Counted from the first letter of the stretch, positions 7,277 through 16,196 are shown. The stretch: DNA of 24,969 bases from CAZVBV01 sp964509975 (GCA_964509975.1 CAZDZO010000015.1:1-24969); one strand, 5' to 3'. The notes: generated by a model not told the origin, from the letters alone. Numbers and translations: made by a program.

Positions 7277-10200
7277 ATGAAATTTAAAAAGTTGCCGTTT
7301 TCGTTTGATTTAGCAGAACATATTCTTCAACTCGAGAAGACGAAGAATTTAACCTTGGTGAATTTGGGGAATCCTCCAGCGAAATCTTTTGTGATTGAGC
7401 AAATTTTGAATAAGACGAATTTTCAAAATATTTTTTGGGCCTCAACTGATGAGAAGGCCGATCAGCTCTTTTCTTCAGCGGAATTCTTTTTTAATGGGAA
7501 TGTGCATTTGGTGCCGGCAGAAGTATCGATTTCAAAGTTTTATGAACTTAAATATCTCCTTGCACAAAAAGAAGAATATCTCTTTTTATTTGAAGATTTG
7601 GAAAAGGTGCTTGAACAAGACTTTCCAACACAATTCGATATTGATCAAAATAAAGTAATTCTTAAAGAAGGAGAGACGATTGAGATTTATAAACTCTTTG
7701 AAGCGTTGCAGAGTATGGGCTATGATTCAGCGGAAGATCAACTTATTAAAACAGGGGAGTTTGTGAGAAGAGGGGAGAATCTCTTTGTGTATCCAGAAAA
7801 TCATCCCGATTGTTATCGTATTGTATTGGATGGAGACCAGATTGAAAAAATAGAACCATTTGAACAAGTTGAAAGCCCTGAACAGAGTCGGAGACAAGAA
7901 TTGTGTCCAACGAAGGTGGTAAAAAAACTTGAAATATATCCTGCTTCTTTTAATGAAGAGGTTACGGGGAAATTTATTGATCTTATCGAAGGAGACGAGA
8001 AATCACTCTTTATTTCCGATGATTTGGATAATGATGTGTGTCCGAATGGAGATTTCTATCGAGTGAAATTCACGACTTTCCCCAGTGAAAAGGAGAAGTT
8101 TTTTCATCTCAACTTTTTTTCAGTTCTCCCATTCTATACAATTCAAGACTTTGTTGTAGACATCAAAGAACGTCTCAGGCGAGAATTTGAAATTGTTCTT
8201 CTGACAAAGAAAGAAGAAGAAATTACCAAAATATTCAAAGAGAACGACATTATGTTCACGGAGGATTTGACCGAAACAGCCCCGTCTACAGTGAAATTGA
8301 TATCGGTCAAAAAAGATGCCTTCGTGCCACACTCTTTTCAAAATAATAATGGAAACATTCTTTTTCTTACCGATCGTGAAATTTTTCAATTTGCGCGAAC
8401 GTCTCGACAAAAGAAAGCTATTGGAGGGGTGAATTTGGACCTGATGACGAGTTTGAAATCAGGCGATTTTGTGGTGCATGTAGATCACGGATTGGCGAAA
8501 TTCGAAGGAATTGTGCGTCGAGATTTAGGAGAAAATTTCGGAGGGGTTCGAGAATATTTGAAATTAGCGTATGCAGAAAATGATAGAGTATTTGTCCCTG
8601 TGGAATCGGCAGAAAAAGTTACCAAATTTATTGGTGATGATGATCCGAAGCTCAGTCGTATTGGTTCTACTGAATGGGCCAGTTCACAAAAAAAATTAAA
8701 ACAAGAAGCGGAACGAATTGCCAAAGATTTATTAAAACTCTATGCCGCACGAGAGCTCGCAAAAGGAAAGAAATTTCATGAGGATGATGACATGATGCGA
8801 GATTTCTGTGATGGATTTCCATACGAACTCACCCCAGGGCAAAGTCAGACATGGGAAGATGTAAAGCGAGATATGGAATCTGCAAGAACAGCGGATAGAT
8901 TGGTTTGCGGAGATGTAGGATTTGGAAAAACTGAGATTGCAATGCGAGCAGCTTTTAAATGTTTTCGATCTGGAATGCAGGCGGCAATTTTGGCACCAAT
9001 TACTATTCTCGCTGAACAACACTATCAATCATTTCAAAAACGAATCGCGGGAAAGAATTACAATGTGAGAGTAGAACTTTTGTCGCGATTCCAAACACCT
9101 GCAGAGCAAAAAAGAATTTTGAAAGATATCAAACTCGGACTCGTGGATATAGTCATAGGAACGCATAGATTACTCTCTGACGACATTGAATTCAAAAACA
9201 TGGGACTCATCGTTATTGATGAGGAACAGCGGTTTGGAGTGAATCAGAAGGAGAAACTGAAAAAGATGCGAGCATCCGTTGACATCATTACGATGACGGC
9301 AACCCCAATTCCTCGGACACTCAATATGAGTTTGAATAAACTCAAAGATATTTCCACTATCACGACACCGCCGCCAGGGCGTTTGCCGGTGGTGACAGAA
9401 GTTCGGAAATATAATTTGAGCCTAATTCGTGAACGAATCATGTCAGAGATCAAACGAGGGGGACAGGTGTATTTTCTGCATAATCAGGTGCAAACAATTG
9501 AAGCTCAAACGGAACAGATGCGGGTGTTAATTCCGGAAGCAAAATTTATTGTTGCTCATGGGCAACTGACACCACAAGAACTCGAATCACGGATTCGTTC
9601 ATTCAAAAACAAAGAAGCCGATGTACTCGTGGCTTCCACTATTATCGAAAATGGAATTGATCTTCCCAATGCGAATACGTTATTGGTAAATCGCGCGGAG
9701 AAATTCGGATTGTCGCAACTCTATCAACTGCGAGGGCGAGTAGGACGAAGTCGAACGCAGGCGTACGCGTATTTTCTCTACCATGGACAGAAGTTGGAGT
9801 TAGAGGCCAAAAAACGATTGAGAGCGATTGTAGAGGCGTCAGAACTGGGCTCAGGATTTCAGATTGCCATGCGAGATTTAGAAATTCGTGGAGCAGGGGA
9901 GGTGTTGGGCGTATCACAAGCGGGAACGATTAAAACCGTCGGGGTGGCGCACTTCATGCGGATGCTGAATAAAACGGTTGAGGAAATGCGATCGGGTGAG
10001 ATTTCTACAGATGTTGTGGAAGAAGAAAATATCACGGTTGAAATTCCACTTTCCGCTTACATTCCGCCGTCATTTATTCCAAATGCTGATGAGAAGATTC
10101 AGGTGTATAAAGAATTGGCGTCTGCCGAAGATCACAAAGCGTTGGAAGAATACAAATACGATCTCAAGCAGGATTATGGAACGTTGCCAAAGGAAGTGGA

Positions 10201-10480
10201 GAATTTGTGCCGAGTGATCGAACTCAAGATGTACTTGAGGGAGGCGAACATTATGGGAGTTAAAATCCACAAAGCGACACACAAAGATTATGAAATCGTT
10301 CTCAGAATGGGACGAGATTTTACTGCTGATCAGGTTTTTGATCTCGTAAAGAAATCGAAATTTCCGTGGACGATTACTGCCACTGCACTCAAGACAGCAA
10401 TGACAGCATTGCCTGTGACATGGTACGAGGATTTAGCAAAAGATGTGTGTTTGTTGAAAGCGAAGAAGATTAAAAAATAA
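7277..10480 (+). CDS. mfd: Transcription-repair coupling factor (Mfd)
   Basis: ATP-driven translocase that removes stalled RNA polymerase and recruits UvrA for nucleotide-excision repair. 1067 residues, slightly shorter than E. coli Mfd. Order: divergent UvrB-homology region (about 1-370), RNA polymerase-interacting domain (about 395-480, GDFVVHVDHGLAKFEGI), helicase core with Walker A GDVGFGKTE (K551) and DEEQ box (648-651), motif III TATPIPRTL, motif VI QLRGRVGRS, the translocation region GAGEVLGVSQAG, and the C-terminal regulatory domain. The start follows the previous stop by 3 bp with no Shine-Dalgarno. Residues about 197-205 (ESPEQSRRQ) look like a translated dispersed repeat. The next gene starts 2 bp after the stop, so this is the middle gene of an operon. 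Confidence 0.97.
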   Translation: MKFKKLPFSFDLAEHILQLEKTKNLTLVNLGNPPAKSFVIEQILNKTNFQNIFWASTDEKADQLFSSAEFFFNGNVHLVPAEVSISKFYELKYLLAQKEEYLFLFEDLEKVLEQDFPTQFDIDQNKVILKEGETIEIYKLFEALQSMGYDSAEDQLIKTGEFVRRGENLFVYPENHPDCYRIVLDGDQIEKIEPFEQVESPEQSRRQELCPTKVVKKLEIYPASFNEEVTGKFIDLIEGDEKSLFISDDLDNDVCPNGDFYRVKFTTFPSEKEKFFHLNFFSVLPFYTIQDFVVDIKERLRREFEIVLLTKKEEEITKIFKENDIMFTEDLTETAPSTVKLISVKKDAFVPHSFQNNNGNILFLTDREIFQFARTSRQKKAIGGVNLDLMTSLKSGDFVVHVDHGLAKFEGIVRRDLGENFGGVREYLKLAYAENDRVFVPVESAEKVTKFIGDDDPKLSRIGSTEWASSQKKLKQEAERIAKDLLKLYAARELAKGKKFHEDDDMMRDFCDGFPYELTPGQSQTWEDVKRDMESARTADRLVCGDVGFGKTEIAMRAAFKCFRSGMQAAILAPITILAEQHYQSFQKRIAGKNYNVRVELLSRFQTPAEQKRILKDIKLGLVDIVIGTHRLLSDDIEFKNMGLIVIDEEQRFGVNQKEKLKKMRASVDIITMTATPIPRTLNMSLNKLKDISTITTPPPGRLPVVTEVRKYNLSLIRERIMSEIKRGGQVYFLHNQVQTIEAQTEQMRVLIPEAKFIVAHGQLTPQELESRIRSFKNKEADVLVASTIIENGIDLPNANTLLVNRAEKFGLSQLYQLRGRVGRSRTQAYAYFLYHGQKLELEAKKRLRAIVEASELGSGFQIAMRDLEIRGAGEVLGVSQAGTIKTVGVAHFMRMLNKTVEEMRSGEISTDVVEEENITVEIPLSAYIPPSFIPNADEKIQVYKELASAEDHKALEEYKYDLKQDYGTLPKEVENLCRVIELKMYLREANIMGVKIHKATHKDYEIVLRMGRDFTADQVFDLVKKSKFPWTITATALKTAMTALPVTWYEDLAKDVCLLKAKKIKK
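7868..7900. repeat. Probable repeat-derived insertion inside mfd
   Basis: Contains CCCTGAACAGAGTCGGAG, close to the CCTGAGC-GAGTCGAAG type of dispersed repeat known in many bacteria. It is read in frame as SPEQSRR, in the weakly conserved UvrB-like part of Mfd. Confidence 0.4.
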
Positions 10481-10482
10481 AA

Positions 10483-10947
10483 ATGAAAAAAGAAGAAGTT
10501 TCTCAGTTTTTCGAATGTTTGGGGGAGATTTGGCGTGATGTGACGGCAATTGAATTTTTAATGCGTTGTGCTATCGCAAAATCAGATGGCGAGATTAGTA
10601 AATTTCCAAAACCTCCTTACGAAAAAGGGAAAATCTATAAGAGTCCACCGAATTCTTTTAGACATTTGAGTTTTGAGATGATTACAAAAAAATTTAACAA
10701 AAGATTCCCGCATATTAGTTTGCCTCAAGAAGTGATATCATTCAGAGATGCGATGGCTCATGGAATTACCGTAGATGTGAATAGTAGTGGAGTAACTCAA
10801 CTTATAAAATTCAAAGAAATAAAAGAAACAAAGGAGCTGCAAGTTGAATTCAGCATGCCACTTGAACTTCAAAGACTTGCTCAACTTCGCCAATCTTTTA
10901 GTGAATTTAGAAGGTATATAATGCAAGAAGTAGATGATAAGAAATAA
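10483..10947 (+). CDS. Unknown 154-residue protein with HEPN-like R-x4-H motif
   Basis: Predicted helical, soluble protein. Residues 86-95 read ISFRDAMAHG, with R88 and H93 in the R-x4-H arrangement that marks HEPN domains, many of which are RNases in toxin or defence systems and others nucleotide or RNA binders. The segment before it is a long helix pair broken by a proline-rich loop (KFPKPPYEKGK). No MNT nucleotidyltransferase partner is adjacent, which argues against a HEPN-MNT toxin-antitoxin pair. The start lies 2 bp after the mfd stop, so it is co-transcribed with mfd. It is followed directly by a paired-hairpin repeat. The HEPN assignment rests on this one motif and on helix content, so it is tentative. 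Confidence 0.7.
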   Translation: MKKEEVSQFFECLGEIWRDVTAIEFLMRCAIAKSDGEISKFPKPPYEKGKIYKSPPNSFRHLSFEMITKKFNKRFPHISLPQEVISFRDAMAHGITVDVNSSGVTQLIKFKEIKETKELQVEFSMPLELQRLAQLRQSFSEFRRYIMQEVDDKK

Positions 10948-10960
10948 TAAAAGAACCCCT

Positions 10961-11097
10961 CGTCATTGTCGCTTGGCGGCAATCCTATGAGTTGTTATCT
11001 TTTTTACAGAAGTATTGAAAAACTTATGTCAGGATGCTTCGCTTCGCTCTACAGGAACGAGGTTAATTCTCAGGATCCCCGCCAAGCGAGGATGACG
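10961..11097. repeat. REPIN-like paired-hairpin element, family 1 copy B (137 bp)
   Basis: Left end CGTC + ATTGTCG-CTTGG-CGGCAAT; right end, read on the other strand, CGTC + ATCCTCG-CTTGG-CGGGGAT. The arms differ at four positions and the changes keep pairing. The interior has the TTCGCTTCGCTCTACA run shared with copy A. It fills most of the 251-bp gap between the HEPN-like gene and dnaA. Confidence 0.7.
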
Positions 11098-11110
11098 GGA
11101 TGTTTTTTCT

Positions 11111-11131
11111 TGAACAAAAAATGTGCTCAAC
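11111..11131. repeat. TTGAACA-type palindrome
   Basis: TTGAACA and TGCTCAA arms around AAAAATG. The element differs by one base from 19670-19690, which lies within a gene. Confidence 0.45.
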
Positions 11132-11140
11132 AGGAATAGA

Positions 11141-11204
11141 TCCCTGCCTTCGCAGGGATAAGTTTCACCAACCAATCGCTTCGCTCTTGGGGTGTCACTT
11201 ACTT
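11141..11204 (-). repeat. Stop-codon-associated dispersed repeat, copy 2
   Basis: Read on the minus strand it starts AAGTAAGTGACACC, including the dnaA stop TAA, and ends in the hairpin TCCCTGC-GA-AGGCAGGGA (11141-11158). Compared with the copy at 20999-21063, one stem pair has changed from C-G to T-A with compensation. Confidence 0.7.
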
Positions 11205-12608
11205 CACTCCCAAATCCTTCTTCAACGCATGAATGTGCCGAGCGGTCGCAGAATCTTTTCGTTTGAGGTCGGAAATCTTTCGAATTCCGTGCATGATTGT
11301 CGTGTGGTTTTTTCCCCCAAAGTCTTTTCCTATTGCTTCGTGACTCATTCTTAACAAATCTTTACAAAGTAACCACGCAATCTGACGCGGGTAAACGAAT
11401 TCTTGCTTTCGAGAACTTCCGAGGAGTTCGGTGGCGGGTACCTGAAAGTGGTCACTGATAGCAGTAATAATCTCATCAGGCGTTTTGGCATATCCGGCCT
11501 TCGCGCCATCGACGGTTTGCAATTCGTCACGCGGATTGAGCTTCCGAAACATCTTTCCTACAGACTGTACGGTGGGGGAGAGTTGAGAGAGTTCTACTTC
11601 TGCTGATACTTGATTGAGGATGTTCTCCAATTCTCGCAAACTTTTTCGTACATTTGCAGCAATAAATTCCTGTACATCATTTGGGAGGATAAGACCGAGT
11701 TCTTTTGATTTTTCTTGTACAATCGCGAGACGAGTTTCATACCCTGGCATCTGGACATCAACCGATAGTCCCCATCCCATACGGCTTCTCAGACGATCAG
11801 AAATTCCTGCTAAGTCTGCCGGTGGTCTATCTGCAGAAAAAATAATCTGTTTATTGAATTCAAAGAGATCGTTAAACGTATTGAAGAGTTCTTCTTGTGT
11901 TTTTTCTTTTCCTTCAAAGAATTGTACATCGTCCAAAATGAGTGCATCTACACGACGATATTTTTTGCGAAATCGGTCGGTGCTTCGTTCTCGGATAGAT
12001 TTTACAATCTCATTCATAAATCGTTCAGCTGTGGTGTAAACAATGACAGAGTTCGAATCTCGTCTCAGAATTTCATTTGCCGTTCCTTGTAGAAGATGGG
12101 TTTTTCCCAAGCCGACGCCTCCATACACAAAGAGGGGATTGTATTTCTTCTTATCCTTTGGTCCACACTCGGAGACGGCTACACACGCTGAATGAGCAAG
12201 TCGGTTTTCATCTCCCACAATAAAATTTTCCAAAGTGAATTTTGCATGAATAATCCGTGACTCGAGTTCTTTATCAAGTTTCACGTCAGGTCTGTTCGGA
12301 AGTTTGCGTGGTGTTTTCTTTTCTTCAAATACTTTTGGACTGGCAGTTGGACTATCAGCGAGTGAAAGATCAACATCAAAAAAGAGTTTCTCAATTTCTG
12401 GAAGTATTGCCTTTAGGTTCTGAAGAATCATTCCGTGATACTTTGTCTCCAACCAGTTTTTATTCATTTCTGTCGGACAACTCAAAAGCACGGCTTCACC
12501 TGAAATTTTAGAGATGCGTACTTTTTTGAACCATGTATGAAATTCCATCCGAGAAATTTTCTCAGACATTCGTTGTAATACAGCGTCCCAGACCTGTTTT
12601 TTGTCCAT
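11199..12608 (-). CDS. dnaA: Chromosomal replication initiator DnaA
   Basis: AAA+ ATPase that binds DnaA boxes and opens the origin. 469 residues, normal length. Domain I (about 1-85, WDAVLQRMSEKISRMEFHTWFKKV), short linker, domain III with Walker A GGVGLGKTH (K169, T170), Walker B LILDDVQFF (D226-D227) and RLRSRMGWGL, and domain IV with the helix-turn-helix and signature DFGGKNHTTIMHGIRKI. The signature's usual Asp before HTT is Asn here, a mild variation. It lies 27 bp after purA on the same strand, so it probably shares the purA transcript. No Shine-Dalgarno is visible. The final codon and the stop are part of a dispersed repeat. Confidence 0.97.
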   Translation of the reverse strand: MDKKQVWDAVLQRMSEKISRMEFHTWFKKVRISKISGEAVLLSCPTEMNKNWLETKYHGMILQNLKAILPEIEKLFFDVDLSLADSPTASPKVFEEKKTPRKLPNRPDVKLDKELESRIIHAKFTLENFIVGDENRLAHSACVAVSECGPKDKKKYNPLFVYGGVGLGKTHLLQGTANEILRRDSNSVIVYTTAERFMNEIVKSIRERSTDRFRKKYRRVDALILDDVQFFEGKEKTQEELFNTFNDLFEFNKQIIFSADRPPADLAGISDRLRSRMGWGLSVDVQMPGYETRLAIVQEKSKELGLILPNDVQEFIAANVRKSLRELENILNQVSAEVELSQLSPTVQSVGKMFRKLNPRDELQTVDGAKAGYAKTPDEIITAISDHFQVPATELLGSSRKQEFVYPRQIAWLLCKDLLRMSHEAIGKDFGGKNHTTIMHGIRKISDLKRKDSATARHIHALKKDLGVK

Positions 12609-12635
12609 TTAAAAAGTTGTTTGTGTTGAAAAATA

Positions 12636-13919
12636 CTATCGAAAAATAAGATCAGTTCGTTCTACTCCGACACCAATTGCACGGATAGGAGTGTTGATCA
12701 TTTTTTCCAAAGCCAGAACATAATTTTGTGCATTCTGCGGAAGCTCTTCAAACTTCCGAATACCACCGAGTTTTTCTTCCCATCCTGGGAATGTTTCGTA
12801 TTCCAGTTCAAGTTTTTGATTTGCCTTTCGCGTTGTTGGAACTCCGAAGAGTTCGTTTCCATCAAGCCTGTATTTCGTCACGACTTTGATTTCATTCATA
12901 CCAGAAAGCACATCGAGTTTCGTGAGGTTAATCGCATCAATTCCATTTGTTTCCACAGAGTTTCGCACAACCACTGCATCGAACCATCCACATCGACGTG
13001 GACGACCAGTCGTGGCTCCAAATTCAGCTCCTGCTTTTCGAACTTGGTTTCCGTGTTCTTCATCAAGTTCTGATGGGAATGGGCCTGATCCCACACGAGT
13101 GGCATAGGCCTTTGCAATTCCAATAACACCAGAAAGTGCCTTTGGTGCAACTCCGAGTCCTGTGCAAACTCCTCCAATCGAAATTGAACTTGAGGTGACA
13201 AATGGATATGTTCCGTGATCAATATCAAGATGATGAGCTTGGGCTCCTTCAAAGAGTACCTTCTTTCCAGAAGCAATGGCGTCTTGTAAATATTTTCGTG
13301 TATCGGTTAACAATGGTTTGATAATTTCTCGGGCTTCCATGAGTCGATCAAATTCAGCTTGAGCATCGAACTCAATTCCCATGTGCTTCGCATGGAATTC
13401 ACAGTTTTGTTGTAGTTTTTCCAAAAGAAGTTCTTTATCCAAAAGATCTTCACATCGGATACCAATTCGAGAAACCTTATCGGTGTAGGCTGGTCCGATC
13501 CCTCGACAAGTGGTTCCAATTTTTTTATCCCCCTTTCTCTTCTCATTTTCTGCATCAATCTTTTTGTGATATTCGAAGATCATGTGTGCTCGAAGTGAAA
13601 TTTTTACGCGAGAAGCCACTTCAAGGCCTCCTTTTTCGAGTGATTTGATTTCATCAGCTACATCACAAATATCAATAACCGTTCCATTTCCAATAACCCC
13701 AATAGCATTAGGGTGAAGCATGGCAGAAGGGAGAAGATGAAAGATAACTTGTTTTCCATCAACTACAATTGTGTGTCCTGCATTGGCTCCTCCAGCACTT
13801 CGACAAATAATACTAAATTCACCACTTACCGCATCGACCAATTTTCCCTTTCCCTCATCTCCCCACTGTGTTCCAATAATAACAACATTTTGGCCGAGAT
13901 CTGAGAGCATTTTTTTCAT
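12636..13919 (-). CDS. purA: Adenylosuccinate synthetase
   Basis: Joins IMP and aspartate using GTP to make adenylosuccinate, the first committed step to AMP. 427 residues, as expected. Motifs: the GTP-binding loop TQWGDEGKGKLVD (residues 17-29), GGANAGHT with the catalytic His, TTCRGIGPAY, the IMP-binding Arg/Lys region, LFEGAQAHHLDIDHGTYPFVTSS, and GATTGRPRRCGWFD. In CPR bacteria most of de novo purine synthesis is usually missing, so this may serve salvage from IMP; that is general knowledge rather than shown here. It is first gene of a purA-dnaA unit. The ATG at 13919 gives MKKML; an ATG three codons later is possible. Confidence 0.97.
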   Translation of the reverse strand: MKKMLSDLGQNVVIIGTQWGDEGKGKLVDAVSGEFSIICRSAGGANAGHTIVVDGKQVIFHLLPSAMLHPNAIGVIGNGTVIDICDVADEIKSLEKGGLEVASRVKISLRAHMIFEYHKKIDAENEKRKGDKKIGTTCRGIGPAYTDKVSRIGIRCEDLLDKELLLEKLQQNCEFHAKHMGIEFDAQAEFDRLMEAREIIKPLLTDTRKYLQDAIASGKKVLFEGAQAHHLDIDHGTYPFVTSSSISIGGVCTGLGVAPKALSGVIGIAKAYATRVGSGPFPSELDEEHGNQVRKAGAEFGATTGRPRRCGWFDAVVVRNSVETNGIDAINLTKLDVLSGMNEIKVVTKYRLDGNELFGVPTTRKANQKLELEYETFPGWEEKLGGIRKFEELPQNAQNYVLALEKMINTPIRAIGVGVERTDLIFR

Positions 13920-13933
13920 GTTTTTGTGGGTTT

Positions 13934-13960
13934 GCGACTGAAAAATGAGGGGGAAGTCGC
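13934..13960 (-). promoter_or_regulatory. Hairpin in the purA leader
   Basis: GCGACT/AGTCGC perfect 6-bp stem with a 15-nt pyrimidine-rich loop, in the roughly 40-nt leader between the purA promoter and its ATG. Confidence 0.4.
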
Positions 13961-13967
13961 GAGAAGA

Positions 13968-13996
13968 AATGTAGGCATTTTGAACTCAACTGTCAA
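13968..13996 (-). promoter_or_regulatory. purA promoter
   Basis: On the minus strand TTGACA (13991-13996), a 17-bp spacer and TACATT (13968-13973). Predicted start near 13961. Confidence 0.75.
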
Positions 13997-14039
13997 TGAG
14001 AAAATGTGCAAAACTTTAGGGCTTCTTTTTGAGACAGAT

Positions 14040-14654
14040 TTAGTAGTTGGGGCTCTTTATCATGCCATCAACCTTCCCCTTAAAAAAATTAAAATCTTTT
14101 ATGGTTTGTGTCATCCAATAATGTAAATAATAACGATTTCGCGTAGAGATTTGACGAAATTTTTCCATAAGAAGAGATCGATTTTTTCGAGCCTGATTTT
14201 GAGTTGTTACTGTAAAAGTTTGTTTTCTTGAGATGGCTCGTAGTTGAAGCACTCTTTCATCACACCATTTTTTTTCACTAGAAGTATGCATTCCATAATT
14301 TGGAGAAGCACAATTTTCAAGCCAGTTATCACAGATTGCTTCTAAACAAGCTTCATGTCGCCGCAATCGACGAATGCCTTCTTCGGCAATAAATTGTCCA
14401 TTAGATCCATTATCTTTGAGTATTTCGGAAAGATCTTCTTCTTGAAAATCAGTTATTTCTTTTTGCAATGCTTTCCCAGCATGATTTTTTGCAGTTTGAC
14501 TTTGTTCATTACAAGGGATTTCGTATTGTGGTTCTGTGAAAGTTGGTACTTCTCGAGCACAGATATAAGGATAATAACGGTTTTCTGCATGAGCCTTTGC
14601 TCCAAGAAGAACTATTACAGAAACTCCAAAAATGAAGAAGATCGTTCTTTTCAT
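14040..14654 (-). CDS. Exported protein of unknown function, 204 residues
   Basis: The start is taken at 14654, giving MKRTIFFIFGVSVIVLLGAKAHA followed by ENRYYPY: a clear signal peptide with an AHA cleavage site. The open frame extends 42 codons further, but those would lie upstream of the -10 box. The mature part has about six Cys (CAREVP, EIPCNEQ, HEACLEAICDNWLENC, WCDERV), suggesting disulfides outside the cell, and a basic C-terminal half. No family recognised. It is divergent from the LPXTG-type protein gene starting at 14832 with 177 bp between them, so the two exported proteins may be controlled together. Confidence 0.75.
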   Translation of the reverse strand: MKRTIFFIFGVSVIVLLGAKAHAENRYYPYICAREVPTFTEPQYEIPCNEQSQTAKNHAGKALQKEITDFQEEDLSEILKDNGSNGQFIAEEGIRRLRRHEACLEAICDNWLENCASPNYGMHTSSEKKWCDERVLQLRAISRKQTFTVTTQNQARKNRSLLMEKFRQISTRNRYYLHYWMTQTIKDFNFFKGKVDGMIKSPNY

Positions 14655-14660
14655 ATAAAT

Positions 14661-14689
14661 ATTGTAAAGAAGTCGTTTGAAATTTTCAA
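14661..14689 (-). promoter_or_regulatory. Promoter of the exported-protein gene, leaderless arrangement
   Basis: Minus strand: TTGAAA (14684-14689), 17-bp spacer, TACAAT (14661-14666), then only 6 nt to the ATG at 14654. Confidence 0.65.
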
Positions 14690-14831
14690 TTGGAAGCGTG
14701 TTTTTTTGTGAAGTATATAAAGAAAACAAAACTCGGTTTTGCGCTACAAGAAAATGAACAAATATATTGCACATGAGCAATAATTTTGGTTCAATTTAGA
14801 GTGATCAACTTTTTTACTCTCGTTCAAAAAA

Positions 14832-16133
14832 ATGAAACAATTCGATTGGCGCACATTTTTGATAGGATTAGTCTTTTTGTCGAGTACGGCATTTGCCATG
14901 GATACCTTCTATGGAGACCTTGGAACAGAGGATTTGTACTTCGTTAATGAAGTGCTTATAGATGGTGTGGAATTACCAGAAGAATTGGATTCTAGCATTG
15001 GAATAAGTTCCGTGGAAATAGAAGGAACGGGAACATTAAACATAGGAGACAGTATTAAAGGACCCGATAGATTAAATGTTTCAGTTTTTGGAGGAACGAC
15101 CATTGACGTGGAGCGAAGGTGGGATGATGCTGATACACCAACTTGGTTTGAAGGGATTCTTCCTTCTCCAAAAATAGTTTTGACACCGCCAAGTACAGAT
15201 ATTCTATATGATGATGATGCAAGACATTCGGCTAGTTTTGTGAAGGTTTTAGATGCCTATGGAATGGGAATGGGAAATGAATCATTCTCTTTTTCTACAC
15301 CAGCAAGCTTTACTTTTCCAGCAGAACTTCCAGATGGTATAAAACTTTGGTTTGCTTTTAAAGAGGATGTAACACCCGCAGAAAATAAAGATAATCCTAC
15401 GTGGAGAATCGCAGAGGGAGAATATTGTGTTATTTTAAATGGGCTTTGTATTCTTGAATTAGCAGAATTTAATGAAGTAGCGCTTGTGGAAGAATATTTT
15501 TATAAATGTCCGCGATCATCTTATTCAGATACAGATGTGATTAATGGAGTTATTGGATCAGAACCAGAGTGTCTTATTACGTGTGACAGAGGCTATGAAC
15601 TTGACTATGGAGAGATGAAATGTGTTTCCGAGGAAGGAACCGAGTATATTCCAAACAAGACAAGGTATGCTCCAGCAACGACAAAGCATTCCTGGATGCC
15701 AGCAGTGCCAATTGATGAAACAGAAGATCTCGTTGCAAATCCGGGATATTATCGATACACAGGGGCTCGGGAAAATCAACTTGAAAAAGAATTGGAAGAT
15801 GCTGGGATTGTTGGAAAAGAAAAATACCGAGTGAGACGAACAAATGCGGCTGATAGCATCCGATCAACAAAGATTACAGAAGAGAAAATCTCACGAAATA
15901 ACAGTGATGCAGGGCTTATGGAATATATGATGCAAGTCAGAAATTTCTTTGGAGCTGGATCGAGTGCAAATGTGGTTCGAAGTGAAGAAGCAGAAATTAA
16001 TTCAGAAAATGGAGAAGGGGAGATGTATTCGTCGGCACCTCTTCTTCCAAGTACTGGTCCTGGACTTTTCTTGGGGCTTGCTGCGCTTGGCCTTGGATGC
16101 ATGGTCGTAGGAGCGCGAGGGCGACGAAAATAA
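14832..16133 (+). CDS. Surface protein with signal peptide and LPSTG sorting signal
   Basis: 433 residues. The N terminus MKQFDWRTFLIGLVFLSSTAFA is a signal peptide. The C terminus has LPSTG (about 405-409), then a Gly/Leu/Val-rich hydrophobic stretch and a basic ARGRRK tail: the tripartite signal used by sortases to anchor proteins to the cell wall. Between them lie an acidic N-terminal region, a Cys-containing region (residues about 225-265: YKCPRSSY...CLITCDRGYELDYGEMKC), which resembles Cys-rich extracellular repeats, and a charged stretch before the anchor. No catalytic domain recognised. A sortase is not in this window. A TACTCT (14815-14820) could be the -10 box. A strong terminator follows. 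Confidence 0.8.
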   Translation: MKQFDWRTFLIGLVFLSSTAFAMDTFYGDLGTEDLYFVNEVLIDGVELPEELDSSIGISSVEIEGTGTLNIGDSIKGPDRLNVSVFGGTTIDVERRWDDADTPTWFEGILPSPKIVLTPPSTDILYDDDARHSASFVKVLDAYGMGMGNESFSFSTPASFTFPAELPDGIKLWFAFKEDVTPAENKDNPTWRIAEGEYCVILNGLCILELAEFNEVALVEEYFYKCPRSSYSDTDVINGVIGSEPECLITCDRGYELDYGEMKCVSEEGTEYIPNKTRYAPATTKHSWMPAVPIDETEDLVANPGYYRYTGARENQLEKELEDAGIVGKEKYRVRRTNAADSIRSTKITEEKISRNNSDAGLMEYMMQVRNFFGAGSSANVVRSEEAEINSENGEGEMYSSAPLLPSTGPGLFLGLAALGLGCMVVGARGRRK

Positions 16134-16166
16134 CAAAGACTTATAGTGGGAATTTGTGGGTTAAGA

Positions 16167-16196
16167 GGAAAAACCGTGAGGGGTCGCGGTTTTTCC
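16167..16196 (+). terminator. Rho-independent terminator
   Basis: GGAAAAACCG (16167-16176) pairs perfectly with CGGTTTTTCC (16187-16196). It can act in both directions; it follows the LPXTG-type gene. Confidence 0.85.

Noticed and set aside
4088..14039. Replication origin near dnaA or dnaN
   Set aside because: No cluster of TTATCCACA-like boxes or AT-rich unwinding region was found by eye; single near matches occur inside genes.
14655..14780. N-terminal extension of the exported protein
   Set aside because: It would put the promoter -10 box inside the gene and bury the clear signal peptide.
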